NCBI RefSeq assembly: GCF_900188175.1
Contig: NZ_FZOQ01000012.1
Location: 1-64,000, forward strand
Direction of reading: 5' to 3'
Length of the DNA: 64,000 nucleotides
Source of the DNA: Pontibacter ummariensis
Lineage (GTDB): Bacteria; Bacteroidota; Bacteroidia; Cytophagales; Hymenobacteraceae
Positions 1-6,797 of this stretch are shown piece by piece. The stretch's first letter is position 1, and each line of letters begins with the position of its first letter. Below the pieces are notes generated by a model. That model saw nothing but the letters and a program-made list of their open reading frames with translations. It did no database searches and was not told the DNA's origin. A program made the position numbers and the translations under genes.

Positions 1-34
1 CTGGTGTCACAGCCGGGAGAGTAGGTGGCCGCCA
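1..34 (+). rRNA. rrf: 5S ribosomal RNA, 3' end only
   Basis: The first bases carry the pattern GGGAGAGTAGGT followed by a GCC-rich end, which is the conserved 3' strand of bacterial 5S rRNA (helices IV and I). The gene is cut by the window edge. A strong terminator follows directly, as expected at the end of an rRNA operon. The rest of the operon should lie to the left of the window. The exact 3' end is uncertain by a few bases. Confidence 0.72.
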
Positions 35-48
35 ACCCCAACAACCAG

Positions 49-86
49 CACCCCCTCCGCCAATGCGGCAGGGGGTGTTTGCTTTT
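49..86 (+). terminator. Intrinsic terminator of the rRNA operon
   Basis: Stem CACCCCCTCCGC (49-60) pairs with 65-77 around a CAAT loop, with one bulged C at 69, followed by TTTGCTTTT. It sits just behind the 5S rRNA 3' end. Confidence 0.8.
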
Positions 87-89
87 ATA

Positions 90-399
90 GCCACCCGGGA
101 AGGGCCTTTCTGGTGTTATCCAGGCGCGGCACTCCTGACCCTAGCCGTCCCACAGTGCTGCCTTTAACCCGGCTCACTGCTCTCTCATCCCGAAAGGATC
201 TTAGGGGAGAGCGGGAACAGCTTTGCTTCCCTGCACATGGCTACCCCTTTTCCTGTCATCTCATCCCTTGTGAGACCAAACAGAATCCCCAGGCAGCTTT
301 CCCGCTCAGCTCGAAACGACAGGGAAGTTATTTGAGCAGCGCAGGAGAGATTTTCCTGCCCCCAACAACCACTTTCCCCTTCCCAAAGTCCCCTACCGC
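90..399. other. No recognisable gene
   Basis: About 310 bases between the rRNA terminator and the ATPase remnant. A 96-codon frame is open on the plus strand (113-403), but its Pro/Ser/Leu-rich translation matches no family I recognise and it runs antisense into the ATPase fragment. I treat it as chance. The stretch is probably decayed sequence behind the disrupted ATPase gene. Confidence 0.5.
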
Positions 400-527
400 T
401 TAAACAGCAGCTTGTCCAGCTTCACCACCACGAAGACCAGGCTGCCTGCAGCGAGGGCGATAAGCAGGTCTTCCAGCGCTAAAGGGACCAGCCGGAAGAA
501 GCTTTCCATGAAGGGCAGGTAGAGCAC
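400..527 (-). pseudogene. P-type cation-transporting ATPase, C-terminal fragment
   Basis: Reading the minus strand from 527 to the stop at 400-402 gives about 42 residues beginning VLYLPFMESFF and ending LDKLLF. This matches the last two membrane helices of the cation-ATPase C-terminal domain of Ca2+-type P-type ATPases, where a (V/I)Y(V/L)PF motif, PL(S/A)LED and a final hydrophobic helix with KL precede the stop. The rest of the gene (roughly 850 residues) is missing: directly upstream the frame runs into the start of an IS3-family OrfB, with no stop in between. The gene is therefore a remnant cut by an insertion followed by deletion. No function is expected. Confidence 0.7.
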
Positions 528-900
528 GGGGAATCTGGAGCTTTGATAGGCTATAAACCTGTAGATTTCCCGTCTCCCCTGGAGAAGATGCTGATGGCTT
601 TTTTTAAGATGTCCCTTTCCATCTCCACATCGCGGAGCTGTTTCTTTAACCTGGCTATCTCTGCTTCCTCTGGCGTATGCCTAGGCTTTCCATGGCCTGT
701 AAAGCTACCCTCTGGCTTTTCTAAGTACTTAGAGCGCCAGCGGTAGATGAGCTCAGATGGATCCAGCTCCTTGGCTAGCTCCTGTATGCTCTCCCTGCTC
801 TTGCTGAGCCCTACAGTCATTAGTTTGAACTCTTTGTCGAAATTTCTCCTCTCTTGTGACATAGTGTTAAGTTGTTAACTTTCGCTTAACTCTCTGTCCA
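528..900 (-). mobile_element. IS3-family insertion sequence, 3'-truncated
   Basis: The right end (900) begins, on the minus strand, with TGGACAGAGAGTTAAGCG, a plausible IS3-type terminal repeat. It is followed by orfA and then, in the -1 frame, about 15 residues of OrfB ending in RFP. The DDE catalytic part of OrfB and the other inverted repeat are absent; the sequence switches to the ATPase fragment near 525-530. The element cannot move by itself. A run of seven A (minus strand, 605-599) forms the A-AAA-AAA-G slip site used by IS3 elements for -1 frameshifting. Target-site duplications cannot be assessed because one end is lost. Confidence 0.7.
551..862 (-). CDS. IS3-family transposase OrfA
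   Basis: A 103-residue protein that starts MSQERRNFDKEFK, has a helix-turn-helix region in residues 10-50 (SIQELAKELD, then LIYRWRSKYL) and a leucine-zipper-like helix near residues 68-90 (EIARLKKQLRDVEMERDILKKA). This is the order seen in IS3-family OrfA proteins, which bind the terminal repeats and are normally fused to OrfB by -1 frameshifting. Its stop is intact, but the OrfB partner is reduced to a short stub, so no active transposase can be made from this copy. It might still act as a DNA-binding repressor if another copy of the element exists in the genome. Start chosen at the first ATG after the putative terminal repeat. Confidence 0.8.
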   Translation of the reverse strand: MSQERRNFDKEFKLMTVGLSKSRESIQELAKELDPSELIYRWRSKYLEKPEGSFTGHGKPRHTPEEAEIARLKKQLRDVEMERDILKKAISIFSRGDGKSTGL

Positions 901-1071
901 ATTAAAGGTAGTAACCCCAGATCAGGTAGTAGAGGAATGTGAGACAACCAGTGAGACAACGGATGCGTTAGGAGAGTTACAAAAGCCTTGACTGTTATTT
1001 ACTCCAAGCTTTTTGTTAGGTGTGTAACTAAGTCTCAAATTGCTGTCTAAAGCCACTGGGAGCAGAGGAAA

Positions 1072-1101
1072 CAAAAAAACCTCTCCGGTTAAGGAGAGGT
1101 T
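1072..1101 (-). terminator. Intrinsic terminator of tRNA-Phe
   Basis: Minus strand: stem AACCTCTCC (1101-1093) pairs with GGAGAGGTT (1086-1078) around a TTAACC loop, followed by a run of T (1078-1072). It lies 5 bases past the tRNA 3' end. Confidence 0.8.
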
Positions 1102-1105
1102 TTCG

Positions 1106-1178
1106 TGGTGATGAGTGGAATCGAACCACCGACACAAGGATTTTCAGTCCTTTGCTCTACCAACTGAGCTACATCACC
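1106..1178 (-). tRNA. tRNA-Phe (anticodon GAA)
   Basis: The minus strand gives a 73-base cloverleaf: acceptor GGTGATG/CATCACC with discriminator A, D-arm containing AGCTCAGTTGGTAGAGC, anticodon stem-loop GGACTGAAAATCC with anticodon GAA, and T-arm GGTTCGATTCC. The CCA end is not encoded. It has its own promoter (1245-1215) and terminator, so it is a single-gene unit. Confidence 0.95.
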
Positions 1179-1214
1179 AGCTCTTGTTGTGTCCCCTTGT
1201 TCCGTAAGGGTATG

Positions 1215-1245
1215 CAAAAGTAGCAAGGAACTTTTAAGGTGCAAA
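1215..1245 (-). promoter_or_regulatory. Promoter of tRNA-Phe
   Basis: Minus strand: TTTG (1245-1242), 19-base spacer, TACTTTTG (1222-1215). This matches the Bacteroidota housekeeping consensus TTTG-N19-TAnnTTTG and lies about 37 bases upstream of the tRNA 5' end. Confidence 0.75.
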
Positions 1246-1355
1246 CATTCTGCAGAAAAATATTTTAAAAAGTGCCCTCAGGTACTTCCTTTACCTTTAT
1301 TCTGCTATCTTTATCTATAAATAGTATGTATAACGAGTAATTTTTCCTCATAAGA

Positions 1356-2735
1356 GTGGATAACATAGGAATCGAGAACATCATATTTTTGATTGTGGCT
1401 GTCGTTGGCATTGGCCTGTTCGTTTGGCAGATCCGCAAGATCCGGAAGAACGTGCTGATGGGCCGCGACATGGTGATTGCAGACAACCCGAAGGAGCGCA
1501 TTAACCAGACCTTGCTGGTTGCCTTTGGGCAGCAGAAAATGTTTAAGCGGATGGTGCCAGCCGTGCTGCACCTGTTCGTGTACGTCGGCTTTATCGTCAT
1601 CAACATTGAGGTGCTGGAAATCCTGATCGACGGTATTTTCGGTACACATCGGGTGCTAGGCTTTGTCGGAGTCCTGTACAGTGGTTTAACGGCACTTAAC
1701 GAGATACTGGCAGCTTTGGTAATCTTTGCCTGCGCCGCTTTCCTGTGGCGAAGAAATGTTATGAAATTGCCTCGTCTGGCTTCAGGTGTGGAGATGCGGG
1801 CGTGGCCTGAATTAGATGCCAACATTATCTTGGTGACGGAGATCGTGCTGATGCTGGCTCTTTTCGCCTTCAACATCGCCGACCTGAGGCAGGTACAGCT
1901 CGCCGGGGAAGAGGTCGTAGGGGCCTACCCTATCAGTCAACTTTTTGTAAATGTATTTGGCGGTAACCCTACTACCCTGTTAGTGATCGAGAAAGTAGGC
2001 TGGTGGGTGCACATTCTGGGTATTCTGGCCTTTATGAACTACCTGCCAAGCTCCAAGCACTTCCATATTATCATGGCCTTCCCGAACGTGTACTACGCTA
2101 AGCTGTTACCAAAGGGCAAGTTCACCACGAACCCTGCGATTACAAACGAGATCAAGGCCATGCTGGACCCAAGTTACCAGCCTCCTGCTCCGGAAACAGA
2201 TGCGGATGGGAACCCTATTATCCAGCGCTTCGGCGCAAAAGACGTGGAAGACCTGACCTGGAAGCAGATCATGGACTCCTATACCTGTACGGAGTGTGGT
2301 CGCTGTACCGCCGTTTGCCCGGGCAACATTACGGGGAAGCTGTTGTCGCCTCGCAAGGTCGTGATGGATACCCGCGACAGGGTGGAGGAGAAAGGCGAGC
2401 GGCCTGCTATTTTCGCCCCTAATCACTACAAAGAGCTAGGGGTAGACCGGGTACCGGTAACGGAGGAGAAAACCTTGTTGCGTGGGTATGTTACCCCAGA
2501 GGAACTTTGGGCCTGCACTACTTGCAATGCCTGCGTAGAAGCCTGCCCGGTAGGCATCGATCAACTGTCCACCATCATGGACCTGCGTCGTTTCCTCGTG
2601 CTGGAAGAGTCTGCTGCTCCCGCATCGTTAAATGCCATGTTCACGAACATTGAGAACAACGGAGCACCTTGGGCTTTCTCACCTGCCGACCGCTTTAACT
2701 GGGCTGATGAGCTGTACGTCCCAAGCAAAAGCTAG
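1356..2735 (+). CDS. Membrane (Fe-S)-binding protein, heterodisulfide-reductase-like
   Basis: A 459-residue protein starting at GTG. The N-terminal half holds about five hydrophobic helices (near residues 7-25, 69-92, 98-130, 155-172 and 213-230), resembling the NarI/HdrE-type heme b membrane domain. The C-terminal half has two ferredoxin-type 4Fe-4S motifs, CTECGRCTAVCP (about 311-322) and CTTCNACVEACP (about 387-398). The next gene codes an HdrB-like CCG-domain partner, so the two probably form a membrane-bound electron-transfer complex between the quinone pool and a soluble donor or acceptor. The physiological substrate is unknown in Bacteroidota; annotation as Fe-S oxidoreductase is as far as the sequence allows. 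The gap to the partner gene is 129 bases. Confidence 0.85.
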   Translation: MDNIGIENIIFLIVAVVGIGLFVWQIRKIRKNVLMGRDMVIADNPKERINQTLLVAFGQQKMFKRMVPAVLHLFVYVGFIVINIEVLEILIDGIFGTHRVLGFVGVLYSGLTALNEILAALVIFACAAFLWRRNVMKLPRLASGVEMRAWPELDANIILVTEIVLMLALFAFNIADLRQVQLAGEEVVGAYPISQLFVNVFGGNPTTLLVIEKVGWWVHILGILAFMNYLPSSKHFHIIMAFPNVYYAKLLPKGKFTTNPAITNEIKAMLDPSYQPPAPETDADGNPIIQRFGAKDVEDLTWKQIMDSYTCTECGRCTAVCPGNITGKLLSPRKVVMDTRDRVEEKGERPAIFAPNHYKELGVDRVPVTEEKTLLRGYVTPEELWACTTCNACVEACPVGIDQLSTIMDLRRFLVLEESAAPASLNAMFTNIENNGAPWAFSPADRFNWADELYVPSKS

Positions 2736-2864
2736 CTTACTGCCTGGTGAATTGCTAACTCCTGTAAGGGGCTTTCCGACCATGAAATGGTTTTGCCATA
2801 AACAATTCAATAGAAAGAAAAAGCAGCGCTTGCTGCAAGAAATAAAGTAGAGAATACCTTTCAG

Positions 2865-3686
2865 ATGGAAGAAAATAAAAGATTAGTAAAAGTGCCGACC
2901 ATGGCCGAGATGGCTGCAAGCGGTGAGGAGCCTGAAATCTTGTTTTGGGTTGGCTGCTCTGGCGCTTTTGATGACCGCTATAAAAGAGTAACGCGCTCTT
3001 TTGTGCAGATACTGGAACATGTAGGCGTAAAGTATGCTGTGCTGGGTACGGAGGAAAGCTGTACCGGAGACCCCGCCAAGCGCGCTGGCAACGAGTTCCT
3101 GTTTCAGATGCAGGCCCTAACGAACATAGAGGTGCTGAACGGCTATAACGTGAAGAAGATTGTGACAGCCTGCCCGCATTGCTTTAACACGATCAAGAAT
3201 GAGTACCCGGACTTAGGCGGGCACTACGAGGTAATACACCACTCTGCTTTCCTGCAGCAGCTTATAAACGAAGGGAAAGTGCGCGTAAAGGATGGGGAAA
3301 GCTTTAAAGGGCGCCGCATCACCTTTCATGACTCCTGTTACCTGGGCCGTGCAAATGGCGTTTATGAGGCACCGCGCGAGGTGTTAGCCGCTCTGGATGC
3401 TGACCTGGTAGAGATGAAGCGTATTCGGGCAAACGGCTTGTGCTGCGGAGCCGGAGGAGCCCAAATGTGGAAAGAGCCGGAGCCAGGCAACAAAGACGTG
3501 AACATCGAAAGAACAGAAGAGGCGCTGGCAACTTTAGGCCCAGCGGAAGGTAGCGTCATAGCCACCGCCTGTCCGTTTTGTATGGTCATGCTAAACGATG
3601 GCGTGAAGAACAAGGAGCAGGAGGAAAACGTAAGAGTTTTCGATATCGCCGAGCTGATCGCCCAGGCTGAGGGACTAAGCAAGTAG
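2865..3686 (+). CDS. (Fe-S)-binding protein with two CCG domains, HdrB-like
   Basis: A 273-residue soluble protein with two cysteine-rich repeats of the type found in HdrB, succinate dehydrogenase SdhE and LutA/GlcF. The first has VGCSGAFDD (about 28-36) and later a CPHCFNT segment (about 104-110). The second has FHDSCYLGR (about 152-160), GLCCGAGGAQ (about 191-200) and a final ACPFCMVML. Such domains bind a noncubane 4Fe-4S cluster and handle thiol/disulfide or quinone-linked electron transfer. It follows the membrane Fe-S gene on the same strand and is its likely catalytic subunit. Substrate not predictable from sequence. Confidence 0.85.
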   Translation: MEENKRLVKVPTMAEMAASGEEPEILFWVGCSGAFDDRYKRVTRSFVQILEHVGVKYAVLGTEESCTGDPAKRAGNEFLFQMQALTNIEVLNGYNVKKIVTACPHCFNTIKNEYPDLGGHYEVIHHSAFLQQLINEGKVRVKDGESFKGRRITFHDSCYLGRANGVYEAPREVLAALDADLVEMKRIRANGLCCGAGGAQMWKEPEPGNKDVNIERTEEALATLGPAEGSVIATACPFCMVMLNDGVKNKEQEENVRVFDIAELIAQAEGLSK

Positions 3687-3715
3687 TTTTTGTTGATGAC
3701 TGTATAAGGATTAAG

Positions 3716-3741
3716 CTGGTACGGTTTTCTGGTACGGTTTT
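3716..3741 (+). repeat. Tandem 13-bp repeat
   Basis: CTGGTACGGTTTT occurs twice head to tail (3716-3728 and 3729-3741), ending in a T-run, in the gap behind the HdrB-like gene. It does not form an obvious hairpin. It may be a slipped-strand duplication. Confidence 0.85.
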
Positions 3742-3831
3742 TTCGCGGGTTTTTGAAAGCCGTTTCTCCTTAACAATAGAAAGGACAAGTGGTTATTCAT
3801 GCAGTCAAAAAACAACAAATCATCGTTAAAA

Positions 3832-4314
3832 ATGTATATTCCATTTAATCAACTGCCATCGCATGCCCGTCTCTGGATTTATCAGGCCAACAGGCCTTTG
3901 ACAGATGCGGAGCAGGCTGAAATAAAACCACTGCTGGAACGTTTTGCTACTGAGTGGAGTAGCCACGGCAAGGGACTGCAGGCCTCGGCAGAGTTGCTGC
4001 ATAACCGGTTCCTGGTACTGGCTAACAATGAAACCGCCACCGCCGCCAGCGGATGCTCTATCGACAAGTCAGTGAACTTTGTCCGGGAGTTGGAGCAGCG
4101 CTTTGGCGTGACCTTTTTTGACCGTACCCGCCTTGCCTTTTTACAGGACGGACAAGTGACCTTAGTCGGCATGAGCGAGGTAAAGGAAAAGGTAAAGGCC
4201 GGCGAGATAAATAAAAATACGTTGTACTTTGATACCTTGGTAGATAACTACGGAGAGTTACAGGAGGCATGGCCTCGCCCTGCCGGAACTAGCTGGCTTT
4301 CCCGTTATTTCTAA
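3832..4314 (+). CDS. Conserved Bacteroidota protein, commonly labelled ABC transporter ATPase
   Basis: A 160-residue protein beginning MYIPFNQLPSHARLWIYQ. Homologues of this length are widespread in Bacteroidota and are often named ABC transporter ATPase, but I see no Walker A, signature or Walker B motif, so that name is not supported by the sequence. Function unknown. The frame is open 11 codons further upstream (ATG at 3799); I prefer the ATG at 3832 because family members start with the MYIPF segment. It precedes the PorE-like gene by 27 bases and may be cotranscribed with it. Confidence 0.75.
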   Translation: MYIPFNQLPSHARLWIYQANRPLTDAEQAEIKPLLERFATEWSSHGKGLQASAELLHNRFLVLANNETATAASGCSIDKSVNFVRELEQRFGVTFFDRTRLAFLQDGQVTLVGMSEVKEKVKAGEINKNTLYFDTLVDNYGELQEAWPRPAGTSWLSRYF

Positions 4315-4341
4315 AAGGATAAAACCCTAATATACTTGTTC

Positions 4342-6291
4342 ATGCATCTAACGCTAAAACGACTGCCCCTGGCGCATCAATTTAGGTTCATAGGTTTTCT
4401 ATTGCTGTTAACGCTGCTGCTCGGCTCCTGCGGCCCGGGGGCTTACATCAGTAAAGGCGATAAGCGTTTTGAGCAGGAAGAGTATGAGCGTGCCATCGAG
4501 TTTTACAAGCAGGCTTTGGCCAAGGCTGATAACAAAGGCGAGATAAACTACCGGATAGCCGAGGCTTACCGCCTTTCTAACCGTTTGGCGGAGGCAGCAC
4601 CTTATTATCAGGCGGCTATTGACGGCGGTTTCCGGAAGGAAGATGCTTACCTGTATTATGGCTTGGCGCTGAAAGCACAGGGGCAGTATGAGGCGGCGCT
4701 GAACCAGCTGCGGGATTACCTGCGTGTGGGCACCAACCCGCAGTTAAAAGCAGTAGCAGCCCGCGAGGTAGAAAGCTTCAGTACTTTGTCTAACATATTG
4801 GGCATGGCGCCGCGGTTTAAGGTACAGAACCTGGAGGCGCTCAATACCGAGGCTTCTGAGTTTGCGCCTTACGTGCTGAACAACGACCTAATTTTTTCCT
4901 CTACACGGGGGGCAGGCAAAGAGTACATGGGCAACGGCGAAGGCTTTCTGGACATCTTCGCCACGGCTCTGACAGACTCAGCTGCAGCAATGGGCGGTGC
5001 TGTGCGTCCCTACGACAATATTAACGTAGAGGGGCTGCACGATGCCCTGGCTACTTTTGCCAATGAGGGCCGCACTGTTGTCTTTGCCCGTGGAAACCAG
5101 GGAACAAAGAAAGGGCGGCAGAACGTGGACCTTTTTGTCTCTAACTTCCGCGGCAACGCCTGGACAGAGCCACAGCTATTGAGCATCAACGATCCCCAAG
5201 CCTGGGATTCCTCGCCGGCTTTCTCCCCGGATGGCAGAACCCTCTATTTCTCTTCCAGCCGAAAAGGCGGCTTTGGGGGCAACGATATCTATAAGGTGGA
5301 GATAGATGAGAGCGGCAGGTTTTCCAAACCTGAAAACCTGGGACCCGAAATTAATACGCCTGGTAACGAGAGTTTCGTGTCCATAGGGCCGGACGGAACG
5401 GTGTATGTTGCCTCTGATGGTCTGCCGGGTCTCGGCAACCTCGACCTGTTCCGCATCGAGAACGGAAGACCTGTAAACCTGGGGCAACCCATCAACTCTC
5501 CGGGCGATGACTTTGGTATCTTTTTCCAAAACAAGTATGCTGGTTTCTTCTCTTCTAACAGAGAGGCAGGTAAGGGAGGCGATGACCTGTATCGCTTTGA
5601 GAGAGACGCTCGCAAGCAAGTCAATTTCTTTGTGGACGGAACCTTATATCAACTCCGGGAGGGGGCGCAGAAACGCACTGTTGTGCCGAACCACCCTGTC
5701 GTGCTGCAAAATGAGGAGGGGGAGCCCATAGAAACGGCTACCACCGATGCCAGCGGTCATTTTACTTTCGCCCTCGATTCTGCTTCTACGTATTATCTAG
5801 TGTCGGAAAAGCCGGGCTTCTTTACTGCTCGTCAGTCTGTTACCACCGAAGGTAAAATGCCCCCTCAGGATCAACTGACGCAGCAAGTGAACGAAGTGCG
5901 CCTGAATGCGTCCTTAGTGTTGAATGAGATTGTGGAACAGAAAGCCATCGTGCTCGAGAATATTTTCTATGACTTCGATAAGGCAGACATTCGCCCGGAT
6001 GCGGCAATAGAACTGGACAAGTTGGTGCAGATTCTGGAGGATAACCCTGGTATCTCCATCGAGCTTAGCTCACATACAGACGTGCGGGGTACTGAGGCAT
6101 ATAACCTGGACCTGTCGCAGCGACGGGCCGAATCTGCCGTGGAGTACATCATCTCACAGGGCATCGACCGCTCGCGCATCACAGCCAAAGGCTACGGCGA
6201 GAGCAGGCTTATCGTACCGAATGCAACCACAGAAGAAGAACATCAGCGAAACCGCCGTACCGAGTTTAAGGTAGTGGAGATTGACGAATAG
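4342..6291 (+). CDS. OmpA-family lipoprotein with TPR, PD40 and CRD domains (PorE-like)
   Basis: A 649-residue lipoprotein: signal peptide with lipobox LLGSC (Cys30), TPR-like helices (about 35-145), a beta-propeller made of WD40-like/PD40 repeats (about 165-420; for example SPAFSPDGRTLYFSSSRKGG), a carboxypeptidase-regulatory-like beta-sandwich (about 430-500) and a C-terminal OmpA peptidoglycan-binding domain (about 535-649) with FYDFDKADIRPDA and LSQRRAESAVEYI. This order of four domains is that of PorE, the periplasmic type IX secretion component that ties the secreton to peptidoglycan. Several paralogues with this layout exist per genome, so PorE is an inference. The ATG at 4342 is chosen over a TTG two codons upstream. 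Confidence 0.85.
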   Translation: MHLTLKRLPLAHQFRFIGFLLLLTLLLGSCGPGAYISKGDKRFEQEEYERAIEFYKQALAKADNKGEINYRIAEAYRLSNRLAEAAPYYQAAIDGGFRKEDAYLYYGLALKAQGQYEAALNQLRDYLRVGTNPQLKAVAAREVESFSTLSNILGMAPRFKVQNLEALNTEASEFAPYVLNNDLIFSSTRGAGKEYMGNGEGFLDIFATALTDSAAAMGGAVRPYDNINVEGLHDALATFANEGRTVVFARGNQGTKKGRQNVDLFVSNFRGNAWTEPQLLSINDPQAWDSSPAFSPDGRTLYFSSSRKGGFGGNDIYKVEIDESGRFSKPENLGPEINTPGNESFVSIGPDGTVYVASDGLPGLGNLDLFRIENGRPVNLGQPINSPGDDFGIFFQNKYAGFFSSNREAGKGGDDLYRFERDARKQVNFFVDGTLYQLREGAQKRTVVPNHPVVLQNEEGEPIETATTDASGHFTFALDSASTYYLVSEKPGFFTARQSVTTEGKMPPQDQLTQQVNEVRLNASLVLNEIVEQKAIVLENIFYDFDKADIRPDAAIELDKLVQILEDNPGISIELSSHTDVRGTEAYNLDLSQRRAESAVEYIISQGIDRSRITAKGYGESRLIVPNATTEEEHQRNRRTEFKVVEIDE

Positions 6292-6307
6292 AAATCAGTG
6301 TAGCGCT

Positions 6308-6345
6308 AAAAAGAGCAACCCGGGTAGTTTGGGTTGCTCTTTTTG
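6308..6345 (+). terminator. Intrinsic terminator behind the PorE-like gene
   Basis: AAAAAGAGCAACC (6308-6320) pairs with GGTTGCTCTTTTT (6332-6344). The T-run on both strands makes it usable in both directions, so it could also end the small minus-strand gene at 6396. Confidence 0.85.
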
Positions 6346-6395
6346 TTTTATAGGTCAGTATCATTAGGATGATTGGATTAGCAGTACTGCTGACT

Positions 6396-6638
6396 TTAAT
6401 AGGAACTCCGGTAATGCCACTGGCCCTCCTGTAGTTCAAGGGCGAACTCCGGGCCTATATTGTACTTGAGCTCCTGCTGATTTGAACCCTGTCGGTCCGC
6501 CAAAGGAAGTCCGGAAGCCAAAGGACACTTTATAAGGAGCAGCAACTTGTGGTTAGGAAGAAAGGGGACTTGTGCCAGAGCAGGCACAGCGAGAAAAGGG
6601 AGGAGGCCCAGCAGGGGAAGGAGAAGTTCATTTTTCAT
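6396..6638 (-). CDS. Small putative secreted protein
   Basis: An 80-codon frame beginning MKNELLLPLLGLLPFLAVPA and continuing LAQ, a convincing Sec signal peptide with cleavage after ALA. The mature part would be about 52 residues, without recognised family or repeats. It lies divergently to purM and converges on the PorE-like gene, with the bidirectional terminator 6308-6345 behind it. I see no good TAnnTTTG promoter. The signal peptide is the only support; it may not be expressed. The frame is open 8 codons further upstream. Confidence 0.4.
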   Translation of the reverse strand: MKNELLLPLLGLLPFLAVPALAQVPFLPNHKLLLLIKCPLASGLPLADRQGSNQQELKYNIGPEFALELQEGQWHYRSSY

Positions 6639-6769
6639 AGCTACATCTGTTTTGTGGTGCACTTATATATAGCAACCCATACACTAGCGAAAGGATTGCA
6701 GAGGGAGTGCGCCCTTCCTTTTACAGCGGAATAAATGCCTTCTCCTGTCGTTAATGCCATTCCCTTTCT

Positions 6770-6777
6770 TAAATTTG
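6770..6777 (+). promoter_or_regulatory. Promoter -7 element of purM
   Basis: TAAATTTG matches the Bacteroidota -7 consensus TAnnTTTG; the -33 box is poor. Transcription would begin near 6781, which excludes the ATG at 6735 and supports translation from 6798. Confidence 0.55.
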
Positions 6778-6797
6778 TAAGCAAATCACCCCCAGTC

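Noticed and set aside
113..403. 96-codon open frame on the plus strand
   Set aside because: Biased translation without any family resemblance, no promoter, and antisense to the ATPase remnant; best explained by chance.
922..1137. 71-codon minus-strand frame
   Set aside because: Runs through the tRNA-Phe gene and its terminator; not plausible as a protein gene.
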